Source: Jacaranda mimosifolia (taxonomy: Eukaryota; Streptophyta; Magnoliopsida; Lamiales; Bignoniaceae). Taken from it: 64,000 nucleotides of DNA. Of the stretch, positions 31,340 to 43,734 are shown in pieces. Where the stretch lies: NCBI GenBank assembly GCA_018894105.1, contig CM032128.1, positions 20,999,001 through 21,063,000 on the forward strand, in the 5' to 3' direction. The translations under genes and the position numbers were made by a program. The notes beneath the pieces are model-generated. The model was not told the DNA's origin and did no database searches. It was given only the letters and a program-made list of their open reading frames with translations. Position 1 is the stretch's first letter. Every line of letters starts with the position of its first letter.

Positions 31340-33350
31340 CAGCTATTTGGTCGTCTTGTCGAACGCATTCCTAGCGTCATCTAAAGAAAAGATAGCGCTC
31401 GCATCTTGGAATGTTGAGCATAGCATGAACTGCTGCACGGTCTCTCGTCGCATCAAGGGTAGCTTTTTATAGAATTCGGCTCGAGCTTCTTGAATGGCTG
31501 CATTTCGATCGGCTGTCCGACTATACTTATAACCATACTGCACATCCATCCTAGCCTAGTTGAGCAGCTCGTCCATTCTGGTCTTTTGTTTAATGGTGGT
31601 GGCCGACTAACTATCCTTCAAATGGAGCTGACTATTGAGCTCCTCGACCTCTTTGTTGAGCTCTTCGACCCTAGTTTGTGAAGACTCGAGCTGAACCCTC
31701 AACGTCTCCATGTCCCCACCCTCCTGTAAATACTCACGGTCGGCAAGCGCCAGCTCCAACCTCCTATAAAAATGGTAGCCTAGCTGGCCAACCTAAAAAA
31801 TAGAATTCCTAATAAAAGAACATTACTCGAACTACAAATCAAATTCAATGATACAAGCTTATCGACCAGAACCTTACCATGATTGAGAAAAAATTAGAGC
31901 TCTGAGCGCAGTATCCTGGCTTAGCCCCATCAATTTCTTCTGGTTGGACGCAAATAGTCCAGCCAGTATCACCTTCAGCGGAACGACCCTAGTCGACCCC
32001 GTCATTTCCATCAAGTAAGAATTATGAACAGCCATGCTCAATTCCATTTTGAACCTTGGCGATGGCAATTTTGGCAACTGGAATAACACGTCATCCCATC
32101 GCTAGCCAAATAAATCATATCCAGAGGGTCGGTCGGACCCCATAGCTTTCCCCTTGCCCTTCTCAACCACCGTCCTCTTAGAAGCAGGTCTGGCCTACTC
32201 AACCATGGATCTTTTTCCTCAACCTGCTAGCTACTTCATGTGGTCACCATGGGCCGAGCGGATGATGGAGTAGGTGACGAGGAAGGTGTCATTGCCTCGG
32301 GCTACGCTACTGCGACCAGAGCAGCCCCTCAAAAATCCGCTATAGCTAAATAGCGCCACTCATTTCTTTCAGCCCTCACCAAAGCTTCTGCTCTTGAGCA
32401 ATTCATGATCTCGTCTCGATCTACCAAACATAAAAACAAAGGGTTAGAATCAAGCAGGAAAAATAGATAAAATAACCAATCATCGACAACACAATCTACA
32501 TAGTCGATCATCCGCTGGTAAGTCTAGTATCGCCAGCTAACACCAAACTTCTTTCCTCAATAAATACCGAGGCCTCCACCTGACCAAACTCGACCAAGTC
32601 CTGGATGAATGTATTGGGCCAGGTTGGAGTTAAGTTACCCGGCATCTCGACATGCCCCATCCACTACCCCTTAGGAATATTGAAGCCCCTGGTAACTCGA
32701 ACATACAGATAATGTTTTGTCCACTCTTGCCCGTAGGAAGAGGCCGGGGTGACAAGAAATTTACGGCGGGGTCGAGCAGTGAGGTAATAAAAACCTAGCA
32801 CGTCGGTGCTACCCAACTTTCGGGACATAAGAAGGTGAAAAGATAAGAAAAGTTTGCGACGATAGCAGGCTGGTCAAATATATGCATCAACACAATAAAG
32901 ATGTATATATAGTTGAGAAACAATTCGGCAACAGTTGGGTTATACACACTTCTAAGCCCTTGAACAACTCGACTATAGGACCACCTAAGAGGAACATAAG
33001 ACCACATCGAAATGCATCCTCAAATACAATTATACACCCAACCGAAGGTCGATGCATTCTGCCAGAGGGTCCAGGCACTATAAGTTCATACTCCTTGGGG
33101 ACATGATCTAGGTGCCTAATGCGCGCCAGGTTGGCAAGGGTCATTGTGGACACTATTTCACTATAGTGGTTGGGGGTGAATAATCGACCTCGCGACAAAG
33201 GAGCCTAACTTGGCCCAACATCACCCTCTCCACTAGCGCAATCGCTGCTCAAGCTACTGAAGCTCGAGCTGTCACTGGACGAGCTACTCGACTCATCTAG
33301 CGAACCTCCCAGCCAATCAGAATGAGTAGCCTCACTATTCCCTCCCTAAC
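31340..33350 (-). pseudogene. Antisense extra ORF of a Tat-lineage element (putative gypsy-type transposon domain)
   Basis: Minus-strand frames, interrupted by stops and shifts, form one degenerate protein. It has a Ser/Asp-rich N-terminus (33350-33200). Next comes a domain at 33198-32500 with KEYELIVPGPSGRMHRPS, EDAFRCGLMFLL, FKGLEVCITQLLPN and YYLTARPRRKFLV, the pattern of the plant family annotated as putative gypsy-type transposon (PF04195). A Glu/Leu-rich coiled-coil C-terminus (31990-31343) follows. Tat-lineage Ty3/gypsy elements are known to carry such an ORF antisense, between integrase and the 3' LTR. That matches its place here, just left of an LTR in plus orientation. It is no longer translatable. 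Confidence 0.72.
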
Positions 33351-33757
33351 TACCCTCAAAATTAGATAAGTGCAACATTTCTAGAGCAAAGGAGGAACAC
33401 GAAAGAAAACTAAAGAAATGACTTACTCATTGCTGACGAAGTATAAGGCGCAAAATAATAGCAGAAAAGGCAGTTGGCTGAGAACTCGACCAGATACAAA
33501 GCGGTAAAAGTAAAAATAAATACTTTAATCGCACCTATTTATAGGCATGCGAACACGGGAAACCCAAGTGTCTGTAATCATGGCGTAACCACAGAAAAAC
33601 GTGTGCCTGGCACGATGTAATCGGAGCATTAAATGCGCTAAACCCAGGTCGACTTTCAAAAAGCCTCATCGACTTCGTTGAGGGATAGCCTCAACAGACT
33701 ATTCCTTAATTCTTCTTGTCGATCATCTCGTTCATAATTTGAAAGTAGGGGGACTCA

Positions 33758-34770
33758 TGATATGGGATAGCCCAACAGGCTCGGCCCAGAGACTATAGAC
33801 CCATCTCATCCTTACGGCCCAATCATGCTATCGACTTCAGATGACCCAAGTCGACTAGGCAAGTCGACCTCCCATGTCTCTCCTGAAAGGGTGCAGTCAT
33901 TCGACTAGGCTACAGGCCGAATCCGCTGCTTGACACATTCGATCGTGGAGCTCGGCCACCTCTTGCGCCGCGCGCCAACCCATGTAAGGTCAACCCTATT
34001 ACCGACCAAGGAGGTCGACTCAATACTAAATCAGCTTCCTACCGCATTAAATGCCCTAACAAGCAGCATGCCTCTGCATTAAAGGCACATGCCCCTCAGT
34101 ACCGCCCATACTGCAGCACTTGGTAGGATGCGTGCCTACAGTGTACTATTCTGCCCATGAAACTTGGAGATACAACACCTAGAATAGTATAGGAATGAGA
34201 GATGACTTAAGGCCCCTCATGCAAGGACAAGGACCCTCCTTGCATGTTAAGGGCATATCAGGCAAATCCCTCACTAGGAGAAGGCTATAAATACCCCCTT
34301 TCTAGCCTCACTAAAGGTAGTAATTCACTACAAAAAGCCCTCACTTCGTTGCTCATCATACTTAGTCGATCTCATACTGACTTTAGCGTCGTGATTGTAG
34401 GACTCTGCCTAACGTTTGCTCGTGATTGTAGGACTCTGCCCAACTACCTTTGGAGTTCGACCACTCGACGAGACAGGTCGATCCCTCAAAATTACCTCAA
34501 GATCTAATTACAAGCAGTTTTCACCCTCATTACTACCTTACCTTTTTTAATAGCTTTCTTTACACTCTTCTGCTTGACCTAACTTAAACATTAGAGGATT
34601 TTAGCCGAGAGCCCTCGACAAGCCTAACATACTCTCCTTTGGTTGTAGGATTCGACCAACATACCTTTCACCAACTCGAGGAGTAGGCTCCAGTCTTGCT
34701 CGATCACATACATTCTTCCTTGAATTTCTCCTTGAGCACTCTCCATACCAAAAAAAATACCACATCAATT
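33758..34770 (+). repeat. 3' LTR of the Tat-lineage element
   Basis: Begins TGATATGGG at 33758, right after a purine-rich tract (AAAGTAGGGGGA, 33742-33753) that fits a polypurine tract. A TATA box, TATAAATA, lies at 34286-34293 within GGCTATAAATACCCC. A 20-bp segment is duplicated at 34390-34409 and 34421-34440. The right end (about 34750-34770) is not certain. Together with the antisense ORF it forms the 3' part of a plus-strand element whose 5' part is missing. Confidence 0.7.
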
Positions 34771-34779
34771 GTGCAGATG

Positions 34780-35870
34780 GATGAGGATACTTTTTTTCTC
34801 TATTGTGATTATATTATTTCATTTTTGAAAACATATTAATTGTTCAAGTTATAATAGTTCATCCACTAAAGGAAATATTAATGACAAAAAATTAATTGAA
34901 AATTATTGAATCCCATAAACAGATATTTTGATGTTGACTAATTTGCCTTAATTTTTATCCCCTAAATATGTCTCACATGTCTTGATTTATTTTGTTATGT
35001 AAGAATTTGGGTCAATCAATTTTGGCTCAATAAATATTTAATTCCGTTCATCAAAATATGTTAAATTTTATACCAATGAGGAGCGCTCATTGTGATGTTC
35101 ATAGAATGTTTGGTTGCCAAAATTTGTTAATTGATAATTGAGAAAATTAAGATGAAAATGGTGATGTAACAAAAGATACAAAGAAAAGAAAGAGAGAGTC
35201 AAAGTGTGTGTCCCACATTGATTTATAAAGACAAGCTTTAACAACGTATATAGCTTGGATTTTGCCTAAGGGGTTGGACACCGTGAGGAGACCTACATGT
35301 ATGTGGTTTTTGACTCAAAACCCACACAAACACGTGCTCACCTTTTACATTCAGCTTAGAGCGGGGCATAGGCATAGGCGCAGGTGCAGGATGCAATATG
35401 ATCTTTAATTAAAATGTTTTGACAAAATTTAAATTAATTTTTTTGAACTTAAATTTAATTTATGTTGAATATAACCCTTCACTAAAAGCTATGTTCTAAT
35501 CTAATCACTATAAATTTAAATTGATTAGACCTAATTTTATGTCTTTGGAATTGAAACATTGTGCCCTTCAGCTGAATGGACATGAAATCTATCTTATACC
35601 TCTAGTATTGCTACCCCTTAATAGGATGCATCACAACCTATAAATATATGATACCTAGAACCCAACAGACCACGTTCAAAGCATTTGTGTTTCTATACTA
35701 ACCATGCACCTTATACTTGCATACAAAAATAGTTTCTAAATCAATAGATTCTGGATTCCCAACAATTGAACTGCGTACTTTGCCTGGAAGATTGGTGTAT
35801 CTTGAGAGGCTTTTCATCAAGAACCTTGAAGCATTGTGAGGGACGAACAAAACCTTAAGGACTTTGTGTG
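34780..35870. other. Intergenic stretch, nothing firm
   Basis: AT-rich with no gene seen. 35190-35400 has phrases common in decayed LTRs (CCCACATTGATTTATA), but I could not define an element. The hAT-like element at 35872 interrupts a sequence that continues at 36439. Confidence 0.5.
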
Positions 35871-35871
35871 A

Positions 35872-36438
35872 AAAAAGGGCTGCAAATGAGTCGAGCCAAG
35901 CTGAGCTTGGAAAAATTTTGCAGGCTTGAGCTCGAGCTCGAAATATGTAATTTGGGCTCCACCTCTAGCTCGACGAGCTTTATTTTATGAGCTTGAGCTC
36001 GACTCGATAAAAACTCGAGCTTGACTCGACTCAACTCGATTAAGCTCAAATTTGTAAATAAATTATGAAATATTGTAAACTCGAGCTCGAGCTCGAATTT
36101 TTTTAATAAAATGGTAAATATTCAATGATTAACATTTATAAATTAAAATATTTTAGTTTTATTTTTTATTTTTATTTTGAATTTAGGTTAGTGATATATT
36201 ATTTTTCTTTTTGATATATAAACATATTTTATATTATATATTTTTTATTTATACATAAGATATATTATTAATAATATATTATATACTAATAATATTAAAA
36301 ATATTAAAAATATAAATCAGCTCGAAAGCCGGTTCTCGAGCTTTGAGCTCATATAAAAATAGCTCGAGATCGACTCGAGATAAAGCTCGAGCTCGGCTCA
36401 CAAAGCTTGTGAGCCGACTCGACTCGTTTGCAACCCTA
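35872..36438. mobile_element. hAT-like MITE with GAGCTCGA-rich ends
   Basis: About 567 bp with terminal inverted repeats: left AGGGCTGCAAATGAGTCGAG, right inverse AGGGTTGCAAACGAGTCGAG. It is flanked by a direct repeat TGTGTGA (35865-35871 and 36439-36445), at most 8 bp with one mismatch, the size expected for hAT. Subterminal parts are dense in GAGCTCGA and CTCGACTCG motifs; the core is AT-rich and non-coding. It is therefore non-autonomous. Confidence 0.78.
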
Positions 36439-36445
36439 TGTGTGA

Positions 36446-37345
36446 TGCATAGGCCTTGATCTACTTTTGCATTTTTGTTTTCAGCATTCCAAGTAGGCTT
36501 TCTATATTTATTTTCTTTTACTGTATGCAACATATAATTTTTTTCTGGAGCATTGGTTTTGTGTAAGCATGGGTTCCTTTACTGTTTCAATTGCTACCGA
36601 AATTTTTACTTTTGCACAAGTTTACATGGATATGTTATTTGTTTTCCAACAACTTAAGGCTTTGATGATTTCATATACTTGTGTTAACTTCTACTTCATT
36701 CTATTCTAACATCATAATGTTGGTCATTTCATATACTTGTGTTAACTTCTGCTTCATTCATATTCTAACCTCAAATTTTTGGTTGAATTTAAATACACAA
36801 AATTTACATTTTGTATACTTTGCATGCCTAGTCTCTTAATAAAAACAAGTGTTAGTATTTTGTTAGCATAGCTACTGTTGCTCAATTGTAGAAAAACAAA
36901 TTGGTCATTTTTAGGAAAATAGACTTTGTTTCCTATTCTACTTAAACAAAATATATAAGTTTGTCTTTTTGAGACCCGACTTTGTTCCTTTTCCTTAATC
37001 TATCAACCTGGTTAATTTGCTTGCTTATCTTTTGCTTCCTTAACTTATTTTAAATTTTGGGCTTGAAATAAATATTGTGATTTTTAAGAAAAACTTGCCA
37101 AAAAAAATTGCAAAACATGTTAGGCAGATTCTGTTTCTCTTGAGAAATTCATCTTAGTTTACCAATTTACACAATCTATAAGTTGAAATGAATTCTATCA
37201 CTTGTTCAAAATATTATATTATGTTCATTGTTTTATTGTGAAGAAAATATATTGTAATTTGCAAATTTAGGCCAATTACAACTTGGAATTATGAAGTAAC
37301 TATTCATTCTAGGCATTTAATTGATAACTTGCTATACTTTTGGTA
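36446..37345. other. Non-coding stretch before the copia gag fragment
   Basis: AT-rich with no protein domain. About 43 bases are tandemly duplicated (36668-36710 and 36726-36769). It may be the leader or LTR of the copia element whose gag follows, but no primer-binding site or LTR partner was found. Confidence 0.45.
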
Positions 37346-37347
37346 CC

Positions 37348-37856
37348 CATAATGGCATAAAAAGACTCTACCATCGGTATTGAAGATGTGACTCCTAATT
37401 CTATTACATCTAATGTGGCACCTATGGTGACTCCACTTGTGGCTCCATTCCTATTGAGTCCAATGCTAGAAGAATTGGTAGTGCTTTGAGAGAGGCTTCT
37501 ATTCCACTTGAACATGGAGAAAAAATAGAAAAGTTCAATAGAAAGGACTTCAAGAGGTGGCAACAAACGATACTTTTCTACCTCACAACGCTGAACTTGG
37601 ATAAGGGTTTGCGTGAAGATCCACTGATGCTTGGTGAAAACCTAGACATGCATAATTTGTATGCTTGTTGATGCTTGAGGCCATTCTAACTTCTTTGCAA
37701 GAACTATGTCCTCAACGGAGTAGATAACACCTTATAGAATGTTTATAGTGCCACACCAAGTGCAAAGGCATTGTGAAATCCCTTGAAAAGAAATACAAAA
37801 CTGAGGATGCCAAAATAAAGAAGTTCATGGTTGGCAAGTTCTTCGAGTTTTCCATA
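37348..37856 (+). pseudogene. Ty1/copia gag fragment (UBN2-type), truncated
   Basis: Plus-strand translation shows the conserved copia gag start EKIEKFNRKDFKRWQQ at about 37516-37563, FYLTTLNLDK, and further on CKNYVLNGVDNTLYN and SLEKKYKTEDAKIKKFMVGKF, with one shift and stops between. The match ends at about 37856, where family T LTR sequence starts. The rest of the copia element is absent, so a later insertion or deletion removed it. Confidence 0.82.
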
Positions 37857-37861
37857 TAGAG

Positions 37862-38060
37862 CAAATAAGGGACCAAATTAAATAAATAAATAAAAAAAGA
37901 GCCAGTGTGCCAAATAAACTAAGCTTGCCAAGATAAGCACCCAATCCTAAAGGAGTCAAAGTCCACCAAGGACTTCATCAATATAAATATCAACTCAAAA
38001 GTCAAAAAAATATGTAATATAATGCAAGTGCATTTGAGGAGCAGAATCTCAACTAAACTT
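37862..38060 (+). repeat. Family T LTR, copy in plus orientation
   Basis: Shares the phrase order of the other family T LTRs: AATAAACTAAGC, AAGATAAGCACCCAATCC, a TATAAATA box at 37982-37989, then AAAAAATATG. It resembles the inverse of 46790-47090 and the sequence at 49440-49640. Limits are approximate. Confidence 0.6.
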
Positions 38061-39620
38061 GTTGATACACCAACTCCATTTCCATGCAACATCATCTTGG
38101 CACCCTTCATTCTGATGTACAGAACGCTGAGGATGCAGATGAGATCCAGAGCTCGAGACTCCAGTGCTCAAATGGCACCACAAGGATAGAATACATAGAA
38201 CTACCTAGTGAAAGTATAGTCCTATCCAGCAATAGAGCCAAACCCTAACGAGCACCCGCCACTAAAGGGAATGCCCCGATAGCAAGCTCTAGTCCTTGGA
38301 GGTCTAACGCTAAATTAATTCAAAAAGCTCTGCTAGCACTGATAGGGAATGCCTCCACACGAGTTGCAACAAAAGCAGTAACCAGTATGCTGATAAACAC
38401 CATTCTTAGGAGAAACTCTGGTCTTCTCGTCGGAGCAAGAAGGCATCATCATCTCCAAAGAGGACAAATGTAGGCGAATGAAGAATAAGGTACTGCCCCT
38501 TTGCAATCTCAAGAAGTTGACTTGTGGTCTTCCCTTCAAGCTAACCAATCATGGCGATTAACTACTACAACTAGAGTTCTAACTCACTCTACTAACCTTA
38601 AATACCCATGGGGTACAGGAAGTGAATACCTTTCTTTTAGTTGTTGCTCTCTCCAAACATAACACCTTTTTGCGGAGTCATCTTAACAAAATCACTTCCC
38701 CATGGCATGAAGATCGTCAATCCTTTAAGCTCAATGGAATCAGAGATCCCTAAGAATACATAAATAAAGACATGGTGTGCTTGGAGGTGTATGTCTAATA
38801 GAGCGCCCTTATCTAGCTTAATCAGTTTTTTATTGGAACCATCACTGAACAGATAACGTTTCCTGGACGACTTCTTGGACAACTGTAGGTACACCAAGAT
38901 TGTAGCTCACTCATTCACCATAAATCAAAGTGAAAGGGAAAGTCTATGGAAGTATTTCATCCAAGCAATACATGAGATTCCCTACCTTAATCTAAAATAC
39001 TTACTTAGCATCGTACAACGAGGCATGAGACATAGGAAGTTCGAGAAACCTATAGTGCATAAGCACCCAGCCATTGTGGAGAAGCTCTTTATTTAAGTCA
39101 AGAAGAACATCCATACTAGAGAAATAACAACTCCCATAAAGTACCATAAAAGATTATGGAAATTTCTAAAAGACAGGGCGAATGTCTCATAATAGGCGAC
39201 CTTAAAGGTGCCCCGCAACCAAAAAAGATGGATGATCCATGATGCAGACTTTGGGAGCATACTAGTGCTTCAATCATGACGAAGGACACCCTAACAAAGA
39301 ATATAACTGTTTGAAGGGCAAGATGAAAAGATTAATACAGGGTGAATGTCCTGAAGAATTGTCGCCAAGCGACAAGATAAACCAGAAAGCAACCTGGACT
39401 CAATAGATGGAGGACAACCCGAAAATGCTGGAGTAAAAGATCATTGACCTGAAGAAAGTCACAACAATATAGGGCCGATAATTTACCTAAAGAGAAGCCG
39501 TAATGATGATTCCCAACACAAAAGGCGAATCCATCAATACCTATGATACCCTAGCCATAGTCATAAGGCAAATGTAAGCCCATTCATTAGAACTGCTCCC
39601 TGCACATAAAAAATGCACCC
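38060..39620 (+). pseudogene. gag of family T (plus-strand copy), decayed
   Basis: Plus-strand frames show a capsid-like piece at 38875-39096 (HSFTINQSERESLWKYF, then LLSIVQRGMRHRKFEKPIV). A decayed zinc-knuckle region follows at 39240-39350 (with GHPNKE and LKGKMKRLIQGE in shifting frames), as in Tat/Athila-type gag. The leader 38050-38180 resembles the inverse of 46630-46800. No RT or integrase follows; tandem repeats start at about 39850 instead. Confidence 0.55.
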
Positions 39621-39849
39621 ATCTCACTAGTAGTGTCATTTTGGGGAAAGAGACTTAAAGATAAGAAGAGGCAAACACTAGGGCACCCAACTAAACTCGG
39701 CCTCCTCGATCCACTCTTGAGCGAAGAAGATCCCAATAGACAGATAGGGCTCCACGGATATCTTACTTTATGATAAATCTCTGATTAGGTGTGACCGATG
39801 CTTGGTTATAGTAAATCAATACCCCTTTCAACCAGATCCAATGGAAAAA

Positions 39850-40410
39850 CCAAAGACCACTATATGAACCCCAAGGGGGCGCATGGAAAACATCAAAGAC
39901 TACTAGAAGGCCCAAGGGTGCATGGGAAACATAAAAGACCACAATAGAACCCACAAGATGGTCGCAACAACTAAGACTACTATAAGACCCCTATGGAGGC
40001 ACAAAACAACTAAGACTGCTACAAGACTTGAAAGGGGAGTGCAACAAATAAAACCTCTTAACACCCTTAAGGGGGCGTGCAATAATAATGACTATATTAA
40101 CACCCCTAAGAGGGACCTGAAACAATAATAATTATTTTGATACCTCTGAGAAAGCACAAAGAGACATCAACTACAACAATAACCCTAACGGGGAGCAAAT
40201 CGACAATATTACACTAGAACCCCAAGGGGGCATAGCATAGCAACACAGTATTAAGAAGCCCAACTGGGCACATTAAAATCAAATACTATAGTAAGATATC
40301 CAAGAGGACTCGTCAACAACAACAAGATTTTGATAAGACCCTCTAAGGGGTGCTCCAAAAGAAAAATTCTTAAGTCTTCTGCACAAACCCCTAAGAAGCC
40401 TCGCAACTAA
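39850..40410 (+). repeat. About 40-bp minisatellite in the 3' region of the plus-strand family T copy
   Basis: Around 14 degenerate units spaced 36-47 bases, each with a core like ACCCCAAGGGGGCGCA followed by an A-rich part such as ACAACTAAGACTACTATAAG. Cores are seen near 39870, 39911, 39951, 39989, 40028, 40065, 40106, 40142, 40184, 40221, 40258, 40296, 40341 and 40386. The inverse of the same unit occurs at 43735-44000. Confidence 0.82.
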
Positions 40411-41435
40411 TTTTTATTGCTTAGTGAGTATGATCAAGAGAAGTTGGACATATTCTTCTCTTCCCAGTTAACTAAGTATAATGCTAGAGACTTAGCTCGA
40501 GTAAGTGTTTCTCTTATTACTTGGTTTATTTTTCTTGCATATTATATTCACTGTTGTGTGTAGTTGTTTGACTATTTTTCTTGTTGTCTTCAAAATAGCA
40601 CTAGAACTTGGTTGTAAAGATGTCCTGTTGAGCGGAGAAATTACAGCTACGATAGCAAGGCTTAAGGAAAAGTAGCCATACTTGCTTAATAGAATATTTA
40701 GAAGAATGAAGGGTTCGCCAACCTAATAAGGGAGCACAAGTAACTAAAGAAGCAATATGTTAGAGAGGTGAAGATTAGAGGAAGTTCTTAGAGTCTTTCG
40801 CTGGAAAGGTGCTCGTGTCTTCTATACACGATAGGACGGTGAGGGGGTTTAAGGGCCCCAATGAATTCTTTAAGACAGTTGAGGCGAAGGCCATCGTGAT
40901 ATACAAGCAGACTATTTACGGTTGTCGTTACGTGCTTAATGAGATTGGGCAGTACCTTCTAGAGGATTTACTACATCTTAACCCCCCATTCCCCAAAACC
41001 TTCTTATTAAGGTAGTTGGTGAGTCATTGGAGGCTGGCTCTGAGACCATGGCAGAGAATCCAACTATTGTTGCACTATAGGAGTAGAGTAGAAATTCATT
41101 TAGGAGCTGATTATTTCTCCTTATTTTCTTTTGTTGAGGACTATTTTGTTTTTTCTTTGCATAAGTAAACTAGTTTCCTTTATAGTCATGACCAAGTGTG
41201 GGCCAGATGTTGATATATGTATGCATACTTTGGTATTTATTGAATTTATCCTTTCGATTATAAGGATTTAATAGCTTTTCACCTTTTTATTTTACACTTA
41301 GTCAGTTGGATGACTTTATCTTTTCATGCTTTTCTTTGATTTTTTATGTTGCTCAAATGTTAGGGTGCATTTATGCTTTTTTGCCTTTTTTGAAAGCAAG
41401 TAAGGCACTAAGATACGATTATAAAAACTTCAAAA
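40411..41435. other. Unassigned stretch after the minisatellite
   Basis: The plus strand has a 68-residue frame at 40809-41015 (with KGPNEFFKTVEAKAIVIYK) in a longer, degraded coding-like stretch. I do not recognise a domain. It may be further 3' sequence of family T. From 41090 it is T-rich and non-coding. Confidence 0.4.
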
Positions 41436-41439
41436 GCTT

Positions 41440-43622
41440 AATAAACTGGTGCTTACATGCTAACTAGGATCAAATCATGCCTAAAATTCAGATTTAGATA
41501 TAGTGTTGCCTTGAAATGCCAAAATCCAAGGAGAAAGTGGTGAACCTTTCACCAATCCAAAATTTGCCGGAAACCGTGCAGCAGGCATGGAGTAATTTTT
41601 AACCACAACTACTCCAAAAATCATGAAACAAATACTGCAACCTCTCAACACCTTGGAGGAAACACAGTAAAAAATTCGGACCAAAAAGCTTTCTGGATCT
41701 CCCTGGAAACATTCACCAAATTAGACTCTATGCAGGTGGATCTCAAAACCATAGCAAACTAACTTGTTTGCCTCTATTGATATGATCCACACACTAAATA
41801 GATCTTCCAAAATCTCTAGTCTATAAGCTGGAATAAGACTAGAGATTAGAAGGTTGGGAAAAAGAAGAAGAGACAGAGCAAAGCTTTCAACACATGAATG
41901 CAATGCTTGCAAGAGGTTTTGGAGGGAATTTGCAAAAGAATCTAATTCTTTCACACTTTCAGTCACACTTTCAACAATATTCAATCCACACACCCACTAT
42001 ATCTATATATAGGGTGAGGTTGGTGTGATGCCAAGTTGGAATCACACCTTCCTCAAGATGGGCGGCCACTTGTATTGCCAAGGTGGCAAATACAAATTCA
42101 AATCTAATTTGAATTTCACGTGCGTCTTAATTACATTTGAAACCTAATTTCAAGCTAATTAAAATGTTAATTAAAATGAACATTTCATTTTAATTTTTCC
42201 TCCAGAATGTGTTCTTTCCATTAATTAAATTAAATACTTTAATTTAATAAATTAACCTTTGACTTAACTCTTAAGCCAAACAAGCTCAACTCTTAAGCTT
42301 GAATTTTGTTAACTTAACTCTTCAAGTTAACTTGACCAATTGATGGTCATGTTGGCACCAAATAATTAACTTCTTAATTATTTATCTAATTTAACTCTTT
42401 AAATTAATTGATTAATTTAACACTTAAATTAATCAAGCCAAAATTGACCTTCAAAATTGATACCTTAAAATCAGTCCACTAGGAGATATTTTCTGACACT
42501 TAGAAAATTTTCTCCATTAATTAGGAAGTTAATTGGCTTTTGTGTGTGACTTAATAGGTTCTACTATTTATTGGACATGGGCTCACAACTCCTTATGACT
42601 TTTAAATATCATATATTCATTTTAGTTTAAAACACTTTTAAACTAATCGACTCAATTCAATTAATCTAATTAATTGAAGAGTATTTAATCTCCATGGTCG
42701 ATGTCGAACCTCAAGCCCATGAAGCCTAACTAATTGGCCAAAATGAATGTTTTGGAGAACCATTATAGCTCTGCGCTTACCATGAAAATACGGCCCTCCC
42801 GTCTCCTATCTCCCGAAAGAGGCCTAGGGCAAGATATTTGTCATCTCCCTAATTGCCTCGATACTATGTCTCTATTCCTACTGCTCAATTTCCTTATGTG
42901 ACCTCATCTTTGGAAAAGTCCTTTTCCAAATTATCACACCACCTTGCACAATGATTTCTTAGAATTGATCATTATAGAATACATAGGAGATGTACTCGCC
43001 CTTCACAAAAACGAGGAGTTAGATTCCATCTTGGATCTCACAAACATCCATGCCAAGTGGCTCATACCCAACTTCAACCCGAAAGACCCGCTAAGTGGTC
43101 AAGGAAGAGTCAAAGCAAGAAGACCAAACACAAGGTTACTATGGATCCTCAAGTTAGAGGACCAATAATATGCACTGGCATAAGTTGGAGAACTTGCCAC
43201 TACCGACTTGCCACTACAGTTATCTAGTGGATTCTCCAGTGGGCCTTCAATGCCTTGTTCTCTAATAAGACCCACTAACATACACCCATATCTCATACGG
43301 TTGCTCATGGAACAGAGCAATATCCAACTCTTGGATTTATGCATCGTTAGTGCAAGTCTATCAAGATCTTAGATTCCCCGTCTCGTAAGATCCTACAACT
43401 TGAAAGATATAAGATCACGACCATGTGAGACTTATTCTATGGTCATCAAGCTAAGTCCCATAGTCATGAGTGATCTAAGGGCTTCATCCAAATATAAATG
43501 AAGTAATAAAGAGCATGAGATGAAGATGGTCATATAAAGAATATCATTCAACCAAGATTGTTTTACAAGGAAATAGCTTTTACAAGGCCAATCTAATTAG
43601 CTTGTCGGGCACTATTTCGATA
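41440..43622 (-). repeat. Long LTR (copy B), same family as 203-2358
   Basis: Colinear with LTR A over almost its whole length, about 2.18 kb, moderately diverged. Shared landmarks are the minus-strand start (inverse of GGGCACTATTTCGATA at 43607-43622), the block CTAGGGCAAGATATTTGTC (42826-42844) and the TATA-like run CTATATATAG at 42003-42012 (plus strand). No primer-binding site is visible at its low end, so it may be a solo or isolated LTR. The low boundary is approximate. Confidence 0.7.
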
Positions 43623-43734
43623 TTTTTATCCTCTTGTTAGGACTTTAGCGCAATGAGGAGCAGTAAAGAGTACTAGACATGACTACAAATCCCCTTAAGA
43701 TGGGAGTTCACAATATTTATTTATCATCATCCCA

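Noticed and set aside
32795..33198. Host gene encoding a plant mobile-domain-like protein
   Set aside because: Frame is broken, and the position next to a Tat-type LTR and polypurine tract fits a retroelement antisense ORF better.
39850..40410. Repeats with regular ~40-bp spacing as a CRISPR-like array
   Set aside because: Units are degenerate along their whole length without unique spacers, and the window is plant nuclear DNA; it is a minisatellite in a retroelement.
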